The notes beneath the pieces were generated by a model. The model made no database searches, was not told the DNA's origin, and saw only the letters and a program-made list of their open reading frames with translations. This document shows positions 55,087 to 62,168 of a DNA stretch of 64,000 nt, one piece after another. The stretch is from Sphingobium sp. TCM1 (GTDB lineage Bacteria; Pseudomonadota; Alphaproteobacteria; Sphingomonadales; Sphingomonadaceae). Position 1 is the stretch's first letter. The number at the start of each line of letters is the position of its first letter. The stretch covers positions 62,001 through 126,000 of the forward strand of contig NZ_LXVX01000001.1 in assembly GCF_001650725.1 (NCBI RefSeq), in the 5' to 3' direction. A program made the position numbers and the translations under genes.

Positions 55087-55104
55087 CAATCGCCCGCGCG
55101 ATTG
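55087..55104. promoter_or_regulatory. 18-bp inverted repeat CAATCGC-N4-GCGATTG, candidate operator
   Basis: Perfect 7-bp arms lie in the 167-bp divergent gap between the MFS_3 and thiolase genes. The spacing fits a MarR- or TetR-type dimer site, and a MarR gene follows the thiolase. It is 71 bp before the thiolase start and 80 bp before the MFS_3 start. Confidence 0.4.
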
Positions 55105-55174
55105 GCTTCGCGGTGGCACCGCGCGGCTGATCCATGCGATAGCCAGGGCAAGAGAGAAGCATGGGAGAAGAGCA

Positions 55175-56431
55175 TTGGCCGACGCCTTCATCATCGACGC
55201 CGTCCGCACGCCGCGCAGCATCGGCAAGGTCGGCAAGGGCGCGCTCTCGCACATGCATCCACAGCATGTCGCCGCAACGGTGCTGCGCGCCGTCCGCGAT
55301 CGTAATGGCATCGATACCGCCGATGTGGATGACGTGATCTGGGGCACGAGCGCGCAGATGGGCTTGCAAGGCGGCGACATGGGCCGGATGGCGGCGCTCG
55401 ACGCGGGCTATGACATTCGGGCGTCGGGCGTGACGCTGGACCGTTTCTGCGGCAGCGGTCTGACCGCCACCAATCTCGCCGCCGGGCAGATCATGGCCGG
55501 GATGGAAGATCTGGTCGTGGCAGGCGGGACCGAGATGATGTCGCACGTCAATGCCTATGGTCAGGCGCTGCGGGAGGCAGGCGTGAAGTCCGTCGGCGGG
55601 CTGGGCACGGGCAATCTGCGGTTGCAGGCTCGGCACCCCCAGTCGAACCAGGGCGTGGCGGCGGATGCGATCGCCGCGATGGAGGGGATCGGACGCGAGC
55701 AACTGGACGCCTTTGGCGCTGAAAGTCAGCGTCGTGCGGCGGTCGCGATCGCCGAAGGGCGGTTCGCGCGATCGACGGTTCCGGTCGTCGACGATGACGG
55801 CGCTGTCATCCTGGATCGCGAGGAATATCCCCGGCCGGGCACGACGGCCGAGCAGCTGGCGGCACTCAAGCCGGCCTTCGCCTCCTTCATCGACATGCCC
55901 TCGCGCCCGGACGGGCCGACCTTTCGCCAGCTCATCAACCAGAAATATCCCGACCTGGCGATCGAGCCGCTGCACCATGCCGGCACCTCTTCCGGCGTGG
56001 TCGACGGGGCGGCGGCGATCCTGCTGGCGTCGGGCGACTATGCCCGTCGCACCGGCCTGAAGCCGCGCGCCCGGATCGTCGCTACCGCCAATATGGGCGA
56101 TTGCCCGACGCTGATGCTGAACGGCCCGGTTCCCGCCGCACGCAAGGTGCTCGCGAAGGCGGGGCTGACCAAGGACGATATCGACGTCTGGGAAGTGAAT
56201 GAAGCCTTCGCCGTCGTGACGGAGAAGTTCATCCGCGATATGGAGATCGACCGGACCCGGCTCAATCCCAATGGCGGCGCCATCGCGCTGGGCCACCCCA
56301 TCGGGGCGACAGGCGCGGTGCTGATCGGCACGGCGCTGGACGAACTGGAACGCAGCGGAGGACGTTATGGCCTCATCACCATGTGCGCAGCGGGCGGCAT
56401 GGCACCGGCGATCATCATCGAACGTGTCTGA
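55175..56431 (+). CDS. Acetyl-CoA C-acyltransferase (thiolase)
   Basis: A 418-residue thiolase. The nucleophilic Cys92 lies in DRFCGSGLTA; the catalytic His is in NPNGGAIALGHPIGATG; the second Cys is in MCAAGGMAPA. NEAFAVV completes the set of motifs. It cleaves a 3-ketoacyl-CoA with CoA in beta-oxidation-like breakdown. The best start is TTG 55175, directly before ADAFIIDAVRTP, with GGGAGAAG upstream. A MarR gene follows 85 bases later on the same strand and may control it. Confidence 0.9.
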   Translation: MADAFIIDAVRTPRSIGKVGKGALSHMHPQHVAATVLRAVRDRNGIDTADVDDVIWGTSAQMGLQGGDMGRMAALDAGYDIRASGVTLDRFCGSGLTATNLAAGQIMAGMEDLVVAGGTEMMSHVNAYGQALREAGVKSVGGLGTGNLRLQARHPQSNQGVAADAIAAMEGIGREQLDAFGAESQRRAAVAIAEGRFARSTVPVVDDDGAVILDREEYPRPGTTAEQLAALKPAFASFIDMPSRPDGPTFRQLINQKYPDLAIEPLHHAGTSSGVVDGAAAILLASGDYARRTGLKPRARIVATANMGDCPTLMLNGPVPAARKVLAKAGLTKDDIDVWEVNEAFAVVTEKFIRDMEIDRTRLNPNGGAIALGHPIGATGAVLIGTALDELERSGGRYGLITMCAAGGMAPAIIIERV

Positions 56432-56516
56432 TCCCGGCAATCCGCCTGTGACCGGCTGCGTTTCGCAGGACGAGCTTTCTTTCGTTTCGCCGCGATGGCG
56501 CTATGCTGCGCGCACG

Positions 56517-56981
56517 ATGGCAAAACCGATCGACGAGCTGCTGGCCGAAGACCCCACCGCGCTGATGCGCAACGCATCCCTGAAACTGACCGTGATCGCG
56601 CGGCAGTTGCGCGCACATTTCGACCAGAGCGTCGTGCGGCTGGGCGTAACCCGGTCGCAATGGACGGTGATCGCAGCGGTCGCCCGCTATCCCGGATCGA
56701 CCCAGCGCACGATCGCGACCATGCTGGAGATTGCCGAAGCATCGGCCGGCCGGCTGATCGACCGGCTGTGCGCCGACGGGTTGCTGGAACGGCGGCCCAA
56801 GGATGACGATCGCCGCGCCCATGCCGTCTATCTGACCGACGCGGGACAGGCGATCACGTCGAAACTGGCGGCGATCGCGCGCGCCAACGAGGAGGTCGCC
56901 TTTGCCGGCTTCGACGGCGACGACCTGCGGCGCTTCAACGCGCTGCTGGACACGATCTCCGAGAATATCTCGAAAGGCTGA
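56517..56981 (+). CDS. MarR-family transcriptional regulator
   Basis: A 154-residue winged-helix regulator. The DNA-binding core is STQRTIATMLEIAEASAGRLIDRL with the beta wing LLERRPKDDDRRAHAVYLT, whose DDRR acidic-basic turn is typical of MarR. ATG 56517 is preferred; an upstream in-frame extension overlaps the thiolase and is not conserved. It probably responds to an acyl-CoA or aromatic ligand and represses the thiolase/MFS_3 region. A strong terminator follows 10 bases after its stop. Confidence 0.88.
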   Translation: MAKPIDELLAEDPTALMRNASLKLTVIARQLRAHFDQSVVRLGVTRSQWTVIAAVARYPGSTQRTIATMLEIAEASAGRLIDRLCADGLLERRPKDDDRRAHAVYLTDAGQAITSKLAAIARANEEVAFAGFDGDDLRRFNALLDTISENISKG

Positions 56982-56991
56982 GCCCAAACGC

Positions 56992-57024
56992 AAAAGGGGC
57001 CGCTCCGATGGAGCGGCCCCTTTT
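56992..57024. terminator. Strong bidirectional intrinsic terminator
   Basis: A perfect 15-bp stem (AAAAGGGGCCGCTCC paired with its complement at 57010-57024) with a GAT loop. It ends in TTTT on the plus strand and, because the stem starts with AAAA, in TTTT on the minus strand. It serves the MarR gene and the convergent small gene at 57045. Confidence 0.95.
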
Positions 57025-57044
57025 GTCTTGCTGCCTCCAAAATA

Positions 57045-57347
57045 TCAGCGGGCGACCAGCAGGTCGCGCTTGGACAGGTTGGTCGTCAGCTTGCCATCTG
57101 CCGCCGTCAGGCTGGCGGCAGGAACCACGACCATCTTGCCGTTCAGGATGATCTGCGCAGCGCCATCCTGGCCGACGCGATAGACTGCGGCGAGACGGTC
57201 GCCCGCCGCGGTATAGAGCATCTTTCCCTTGTAATCGGCCGCGCTGACCGACGCGGACGAAAGCTGCACCGCATCATCGGCAAGAGCCGGCGTCGCGAAC
57301 GCGACGGTGACAGGGACAAGGAGAGCGAGCTTGGCAAAATGGTTCAT
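57045..57347 (-). CDS. Small exported protein of unknown function
   Basis: A 100-residue protein with a clear signal peptide (MNHFAKLALLVPVTVAFATPALA, then DDAV). The mature part of about 77 residues has SAADYKGKMLYTAAGDRLAAVYRV and a central IILNGKMVVVPAASL, a pattern of short strands resembling PRC-barrel-like or small periplasmic proteins. I do not recognise a named family. It is a single-gene unit between a strong terminator and an unusual promoter with repeated CTAAGCTAG elements (57385-57429), suggesting independent, possibly strong or regulated expression. Confidence 0.75.
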   Translation of the reverse strand: MNHFAKLALLVPVTVAFATPALADDAVQLSSASVSAADYKGKMLYTAAGDRLAAVYRVGQDGAAQIILNGKMVVVPAASLTAADGKLTTNLSKRDLLVAR

Positions 57348-57384
57348 GACGGGCCTCTTAGAAATGAGAACGACTCACTTAACA

Positions 57385-57429
57385 CTAAGCTAGGTTAGCT
57401 AATCGCGGAAAATTGTCAAGCTAGCTTAG
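57385..57429 (-). promoter_or_regulatory. Promoter with 9-bp inverted repeats CTAAGCTAG/CTAGCTTAG
   Basis: CTAAGCTAG at 57385-57393 and CTAGCTTAG at 57421-57429 form a perfect inverted repeat with a 27-bp spacer. Within lie a TTAGCTAA palindrome (57395-57402) and, on the minus strand, a consensus TTGACA -35 box at 57414-57419. The matching -10 region (TAACCT-like) is weak. Transcription would run towards the small exported protein. The arrangement suggests a cooperative repressor or activator site on the promoter. Confidence 0.6.
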
Positions 57430-57464
57430 TATTATTTTCCGCATCTGCGAGACTGCGGCAGCGA

Positions 57465-57494
57465 ACAAAAAAGGGCGCCTCGAAGAAGCGCCCT
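57465..57494 (-). terminator. Intrinsic terminator for the minus-strand SDR gene
   Basis: AGGGCGC (57472-57478) pairs with GCGCCCT (57488-57494). On the minus strand the stem is followed by TTTTTT (57466-57471). It lies 23 bases after the SDR stop codon. Confidence 0.85.
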
Positions 57495-57517
57495 ACAAAG
57501 ATCGGATGGGTCCAGGA

Positions 57518-58309
57518 TCAGCGCGGTGGAAAGCGGATCGCTCCGTCGATGCGCAATGTCTGGGCGTTCACATAGCTGTTGCGGGCGATTTCGGTGACCA
57601 GGCTGGCAAATTCCTCCGGCTTTCCAAGCCGGCGGGGAAAGGGCACGCTATTGTTGAGGCTTTCATACATGGCGGGATTCATGTCCTTGAAGCGGAGCAT
57701 CGGGGGCGTCGCGAAAATACCGGGCATCACGGCATTGACCCGGATGCCCAGGTCCATCAGATCGCGCGCCATCGGCAGGACCATGCCGTTCACGCCGGCC
57801 TTGAGCGAGCCATAGGCGACCTGCCCCACCTGCCCATCCTGCGCGGCCGCGCTGGAGGTGAGTATAATGGTCCCGCGTTCGCCGTCGTCCAGCGGATCGA
57901 GCGCGGCCATGCCAAGCGCAGCGATCGAGGCTATGCGGTAAGTGGCGACCAGCACGCCTTGCGCCGACAAGGCGTAATCCTCGGTCGAAAGGCGCTTGAA
58001 GCGGCCGCTTTCCTTGTCCTTGCCAACGGTCTTGCCGCCCTTGGACATAACGGCGCAATGGACGAGGATCCGTTCCTGGCCCTGGGTGGCCCGCGCCTTG
58101 TCGAAGCCGGCGAGAGCGCTTTCTTCCGACAATATATCGACCTTGCAGAACAGCGCCCCGACCTCGGCGGCGATTGCTTCGCCCTGGTCCTCGTTGATGT
58201 CGAAGATCGCGACTTTCGCGCCAAGCGCGCGCAACGCCTTCACCGTGGCGAGGCCAAGGCCGGACGCTCCGCCCGTCACGATGGCCGCAAGCGAAGAGTC
58301 GATAAGCAT
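57518..58309 (-). CDS. SDR family oxidoreductase (3-hydroxyacyl-CoA dehydrogenase type II-like)
   Basis: A 263-residue short-chain dehydrogenase. The cofactor motif TGGASGLG (about residues 12-19) and the Asp after strand 2 (IFDINED) indicate NAD(H). Catalytic residues are Ser in LTSSAAAQDG and Tyr/Lys in YGSLK. It resembles the HSD17B10-like 3-hydroxyacyl-CoA dehydrogenases. ATG 58309 has GGAGG 5 bases upstream. It is divergent from the CaiB-type gene and closed by its own terminator, and would supply the ketoacyl-CoA for the thiolase at 55175. Confidence 0.87.
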   Translation of the reverse strand: MLIDSSLAAIVTGGASGLGLATVKALRALGAKVAIFDINEDQGEAIAAEVGALFCKVDILSEESALAGFDKARATQGQERILVHCAVMSKGGKTVGKDKESGRFKRLSTEDYALSAQGVLVATYRIASIAALGMAALDPLDDGERGTIILTSSAAAQDGQVGQVAYGSLKAGVNGMVLPMARDLMDLGIRVNAVMPGIFATPPMLRFKDMNPAMYESLNNSVPFPRRLGKPEEFASLVTEIARNSYVNAQTLRIDGAIRFPPR

Positions 58310-58433
58310 GGCAATCCTCCGGGTCGTCCGCACCCCTGCTATCGGCCCGACATCGGCGCTTCTCAATCCCCCGGCCCGTATATCGCGGCGGCGTTGAGCG
58401 ACGCTGGCCCATCGCGCTAGCGATAGCCCGCAT

Positions 58434-58448
58434 CCGACAGGCTGTCGG
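58434..58448. promoter_or_regulatory. 15-bp perfect palindrome CCGACAG-G-CTGTCGG, candidate operator
   Basis: It lies in the 217-bp gap between the divergent SDR and CaiB-type genes, 78 bp before the CaiB start. A second, shorter inverted repeat (ATCGC-N4-GCGAT) lies at 58411-58424. No clear promoter hexamers were identified. Confidence 0.4.
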
Positions 58449-58526
58449 GTCTTGCGGCGGCGGCCGCAGCTTCTACCCTTTCAGCAGACAAGGCCGCTTT
58501 CCGCGGCGAGCGAGGGGATTGGGTAG

Positions 58527-59756
58527 ATGACCCAGGTGATGAAGGGTATGCGCGTCCTGGAAGTGGCGCAATTTACCTATGTTCCGGCGGCCGGCGCGAT
58601 CCTGGCGGACTGGGGCGCGGATGTCATCAAGGTGGAGCATCCGGTGCGCGGCGACACGCAGCGCGGCTTCCTGAACATGGGCGGCGTCACGCTCGACCCG
58701 CTGCGCCACACGCTGTTCGAACATCCCAACCGGGGCAAGCGCAGCGTCGGCATCGACCTGTCGACCGCGGAAGGTCAGGAAGTGCTGTACGAACTGGCCC
58801 GGACGGCGGACGTGTTCCTGACCAACTATCTGCCCCAGGTACGACAAAAGAACCGGTTCGACGTGGAGCATATTCGCGCGGTCAACCCCGACATCATCTA
58901 TGCCCGCGGCAGCGCGCTGGGCAACAAGGGGCCAGAACGCGAGGTGGGCGGATTCGACGGCACATGCTTCTGGTCGCGCAGCGGCATTGCCTATGCGATG
59001 ACGCCGGAAGATCTGCCGGGTCCGCTGACCCAGGGCATTCCCGCATTCGGCGATTCGATCGGCGGCATGTTCATCGCCGGCGGCATTTCCGGCGCGCTCT
59101 ATCATCGCGAAAGGACCGGCGAGGCGGTGGAACTGGACGTGTCGCTGCTGAGCGCCGCCTGGTGGGCATCGGGCGCGCAGATTTCGCAGATCATGGAAAA
59201 TGGCGTCGTGACACGGAACGGAATGCCCGCATCCGGAGGATCGCTGCGCAATCCCTTCATGGGCAATTTCCATACCGCCGATGGCGGCACGATCAACCTG
59301 TGCATGGTCAGCCCCACGGGCCTGATCCGCGACACGTTCGAGCATGTCGGCGCGCCGGAGGCCGGCGACGACCCCCGCTTCAAGGATGTCCACGCCCTGA
59401 TCGAAAATGCCGGCGCGGCCAGCGACATATTGGTCAAGGCGTTCGCGCGGAAGCCCTTCGCCTACTGGCGCGAGCATCTGAAGACGATGAAGGGCCAATG
59501 GGCGCCGATCCAGAGCTTCGCGGACCTGCTGACCGACGAGCAGGCGGTGGCCAACGACATGATCGTGGAGGTCGAAGGCGCCGATGGCAGCGGCAAGCCG
59601 CTGCGGCTGGTGCGAGGTCCGGTACAGTTTGACGGCCAGCCGCTCGAAACCACGCGCGCGCCACAGGCTTCCGAGCATACCGAGCTGGTACTCATGGAGA
59701 TGGGCGTCGAATGGGACCGGATCGAACAATGGAAGGCCAGTGGCGCAATCGCCTGA
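58527..59756 (+). CDS. CaiB/BaiF family (class III) CoA transferase
   Basis: A 409-residue family III CoA transferase. GMRVLEVAQFTYVPAAGAILADWGADVIKVEHP is the standard N-terminal block (given by its ends GMRVLEV and VIKVEHP), followed by NRGKRSVGIDLSTAEGQE and the later LDVSLLSAAWW. The active-site Asp expected after the GxxG region lies near the FDGTCFW segment but is not certain. It would move CoA between a thioester and an organic acid. It heads a plus-strand unit with a small conserved protein and an acyl-CoA ligase. Confidence 0.88.
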   Translation: MTQVMKGMRVLEVAQFTYVPAAGAILADWGADVIKVEHPVRGDTQRGFLNMGGVTLDPLRHTLFEHPNRGKRSVGIDLSTAEGQEVLYELARTADVFLTNYLPQVRQKNRFDVEHIRAVNPDIIYARGSALGNKGPEREVGGFDGTCFWSRSGIAYAMTPEDLPGPLTQGIPAFGDSIGGMFIAGGISGALYHRERTGEAVELDVSLLSAAWWASGAQISQIMENGVVTRNGMPASGGSLRNPFMGNFHTADGGTINLCMVSPTGLIRDTFEHVGAPEAGDDPRFKDVHALIENAGAASDILVKAFARKPFAYWREHLKTMKGQWAPIQSFADLLTDEQAVANDMIVEVEGADGSGKPLRLVRGPVQFDGQPLETTRAPQASEHTELVLMEMGVEWDRIEQWKASGAIA

Positions 59757-59793
59757 AACAGGCGATATTCCACGGTCAGGAGGGCAGATAGTC

Positions 59794-60084
59794 ATGAAAC
59801 CCGGAACGAAACTGAAAAGCGCGGTGTGCGACACCGAAGTCATGGTGATCCGCAGCGGCGACGGCATGATCGAATGCGGCGGCGCGCCCATGGGCGAGGC
59901 CAAGGCGGAAGCGCAGGGAAGCCCAAGCGCGGATTTTTCGACCGGGACGCTGATGGGAAAACGCTATGTCGATGCGGCCGGCACCTTCGAACTGCTGTGC
60001 GTCAAGCCTGGCAAGGGATCGCTATCGGTGGACGGGGTGGCGCTGAGCACCAAGGACGCCAAGCCCCTGCCCGCTTCGGACTGA
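59794..60084 (+). CDS. Small conserved protein of CoA-catabolic clusters
   Basis: A 96-residue protein with CAGGAGGG 10 bases before ATG 59794. The opening KPGTKLKSAVCDTEVMVIR, a second Cys in MIECGGAPM and a third in FELLCVKPGKG recall short uncharacterised proteins I associate with acyl-CoA synthetase genes in actinobacteria and sphingomonads; that recollection is not backed by a search. Three Cys could bind metal, but the spacing fits no named motif. It lies between the CoA transferase (37 bases) and the acyl-CoA ligase (10 bases), so it is co-transcribed with them. Confidence 0.75.
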   Translation: MKPGTKLKSAVCDTEVMVIRSGDGMIECGGAPMGEAKAEAQGSPSADFSTGTLMGKRYVDAAGTFELLCVKPGKGSLSVDGVALSTKDAKPLPASD

Positions 60085-60094
60085 TCCACATCCC

Positions 60095-61591
60095 ATGAAC
60101 ATCGCACTATTCCTTGAAATGGCCGCCGAGGCTGCGCCCGATCGGATCGGACTGGTCTGTGACGGCCAGCGCTGGACCTATGCGCAACTGCTGGCAGGTG
60201 CGCGCGGCGCTGCGGCGCTGCTGCGGGAAACCGGCTGCACCCATGTCGCGCTGCTCGATGAAAGCAGCGAGGCGGCAGCCATGGCGATGTTCGGCGCCGC
60301 GCTGGCCGGCGTCGCCTATGTGCCGCTCAACTACCGGCTCGCCGATGCCGACCTTGCCGCACTGATCGGCCGGATCAGCCCGGCCCTGATCGTGGGCGAC
60401 GCGGACCGGGTCCGGCGGCTGTGTCCATCGCTGGAAAACCGGCTGTTCGACCGCGCCAGCTTCGTCGCGGAGGCGCTGGCACATGCCGACGCGGCGGCCG
60501 GCGATGGTGACGATGGCGAGGGTGTCGCGATCCAGCTGTTCACCAGCGGCACCACGGCGGCGCCCAAGGCAGCGATCCTGCGCCACGCCAATCTTGTATC
60601 CTATATATTGGGCACTGTGGAGTTCGGCGCAGCGCCGGAGAACGATGCCGCGCTGGTCAGCGTGCCGCCCTATCATATCGCCGGCATCGCCGCGCTGCTC
60701 AGCTCCATCTATGCTATGCGGCGCATCCTGTTGCTGCCGGCCTTCGAACCCAAGGCCTGGCTTGATCTGGCCGCGACAGAACGGGCCAGCAACGCCTTCG
60801 TCGTGCCGACCATGCTGGCGCGGATCATCGACACGATGGACAAGGGGCATCGGCCCGATCTGTCCAGCCTGCGCGCCATCGCCTATGGCGGCGGCAAGAT
60901 GCCGACCGAATTGATCCGTCAGGCATTGGATCTGTTCCCGCAAACGGGATTCACCAACGCCTATGGGCTGACCGAAACCAGTTCGACGATCGCGCTGCTC
61001 GGCCCGGAAGAACATCGCGCCGCCCATGAAACGGATGATCCCGCAGTGCGGGCGAGGCTGGGATCCGTCGGCCGTCCACTGCCAACGGTGGAGATCGAAA
61101 TCCGCGACGAGGACGGGCGCGCCCTGCCTGCGGGCGAAGCGGGCGAGATCTACGTCCGGGGCGACCAGGTTTCGGGCGAATATCGGGAACGCAGCGCTCT
61201 CGATGCTCAAGGCTGGTTTCCGACCCGCGACGCCGGTTATCTGGATGCCGAGGGCTATCTGTTTCTGTCGGGTCGGGCCGACGACGTGATCGTGCGCGGC
61301 GGCGAGAATATCTCGCCGGGCGAGATCGAGGACGTCGTGGCCGCCCATCCCGCCATCGCCGAGGCCGCTGCCGTTGCGATCCCGTCGCATGAATGGGGTG
61401 AAGCCGTCGGGCTGATCGTCGTTCCCCGCGTCGGCCAGGCCGCTCCATCGGACGATGAGCTGAAGGAGATGGTGCGGGCGCGCCTGCGGTCCTCACGAGT
61501 GCCCGAGCGGGTGCTGTTCGCCGACGCACTGCCTTATAATGAGATGGGCAAGCTGCTGCGACGGGAGATCAAGAAGCTCTTTCTCGACTGA
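60095..61591 (+). CDS. AMP-dependent acyl-CoA synthetase/ligase
   Basis: A 498-residue ANL-superfamily ligase. The adenylate-forming motif is LFTSGTTAAPKAAIL at about residues 148-162, the ATP motif is YGLTETSS, and the hinge is GRADDVIVRGGENISPGEIE. The C-terminal catalytic Lys is in NEMGKLLRREI. It activates a carboxylic acid to acyl-CoA in the cytoplasm, probably the entry step of this cluster. The exact acid is not known. It follows the small protein by 10 bases. Confidence 0.9.
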   Translation: MNIALFLEMAAEAAPDRIGLVCDGQRWTYAQLLAGARGAAALLRETGCTHVALLDESSEAAAMAMFGAALAGVAYVPLNYRLADADLAALIGRISPALIVGDADRVRRLCPSLENRLFDRASFVAEALAHADAAAGDGDDGEGVAIQLFTSGTTAAPKAAILRHANLVSYILGTVEFGAAPENDAALVSVPPYHIAGIAALLSSIYAMRRILLLPAFEPKAWLDLAATERASNAFVVPTMLARIIDTMDKGHRPDLSSLRAIAYGGGKMPTELIRQALDLFPQTGFTNAYGLTETSSTIALLGPEEHRAAHETDDPAVRARLGSVGRPLPTVEIEIRDEDGRALPAGEAGEIYVRGDQVSGEYRERSALDAQGWFPTRDAGYLDAEGYLFLSGRADDVIVRGGENISPGEIEDVVAAHPAIAEAAAVAIPSHEWGEAVGLIVVPRVGQAAPSDDELKEMVRARLRSSRVPERVLFADALPYNEMGKLLRREIKKLFLD

Positions 61592-61592
61592 C

Positions 61593-62168
61593 ATGGTCGC
61601 CGCGCCAACTCTCCCCCTCATGCGTTGGGCCGAGGCGGAATTGCGCATGATCGAGAAATTGGGCGGCGACGCCTTTTCCCTCCCGTCGGCCGCGCAGCTG
61701 ATGGGCGAACGGGCGACGCTCAACGGCTTTCTGGTGCCGGGCCGGCGTTCAGCGGGCGGCGGATGCAGGCTGCACGACACGCTCGACGGGACCGTGGCGC
61801 TGACGCTCGCCCGGGCAGACGACCGCGCGATGCTGCCTGCGCTGTTCGGGGACAGCGGAATCGATGGCGACGATGACCGGCAGATCGCGGCCGCCTTCGC
61901 TAAGCGCCATAGCGAGGCGCTTGTCGCGCAGGGACGCCTGCTCGCGCGGTTGCGGGACGGACGCGCGGCCCGCATGATCCTGTCGATGAGCGCGATCGTG
62001 GCGCAGGCACTGGACAGCGAAAGGCGGCGAGACGAGAAGGCGCTGATGGCCGACCTTCGATATTGGAGTCTGAGGCACGGAACGCCTTTCCCGAACGCCG
62101 GGCCGCGCCCGTCTGGGCGTGTGGCCGCGTTGGGGCAGGACAATCAGGCCTGGCTTGCCTCATGCTGA
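61593..62168 (+). CDS. Short protein resembling only the N-terminal part of a CoA transferase; probable truncated derivative
   Basis: A 191-residue protein. Residues 8-100 (LMRWAEAELRMIEKLGG, AAQLMGERATLNGF, GRRSAGGGCRLHDTLDGTVALTLAR) resemble the start of some two-domain family III CoA transferases, which normally continue for 250 or more residues with the VVDLSxLWAGP domain. Here that core is missing and the remaining 90 residues match nothing I recognise. No other frame nearby restores it, so a deletion or an independent small protein is likely rather than a simple frameshift. It starts 1 base after the ligase stop and its end overlaps the amidohydrolase gene by 7 bp. Confidence 0.6.
   Translation: MVAAPTLPLMRWAEAELRMIEKLGGDAFSLPSAAQLMGERATLNGFLVPGRRSAGGGCRLHDTLDGTVALTLARADDRAMLPALFGDSGIDGDDDRQIAAAFAKRHSEALVAQGRLLARLRDGRAARMILSMSAIVAQALDSERRRDEKALMADLRYWSLRHGTPFPNAGPRPSGRVAALGQDNQAWLASC

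Noticed and set aside
52947-55130. A 727-codon plus-strand frame across the DapB-like and MFS_3 genes
   Set aside because: It is antisense to two recognisable genes, and its product is Arg/Gln/Gly-rich low-complexity sequence without motifs.
57518-58309. The SDR as a biosynthetic FabG
   Set aside because: No fatty acid synthesis genes are adjacent; the Asp after strand 2 indicates NAD and the context is CoA-ester catabolism.
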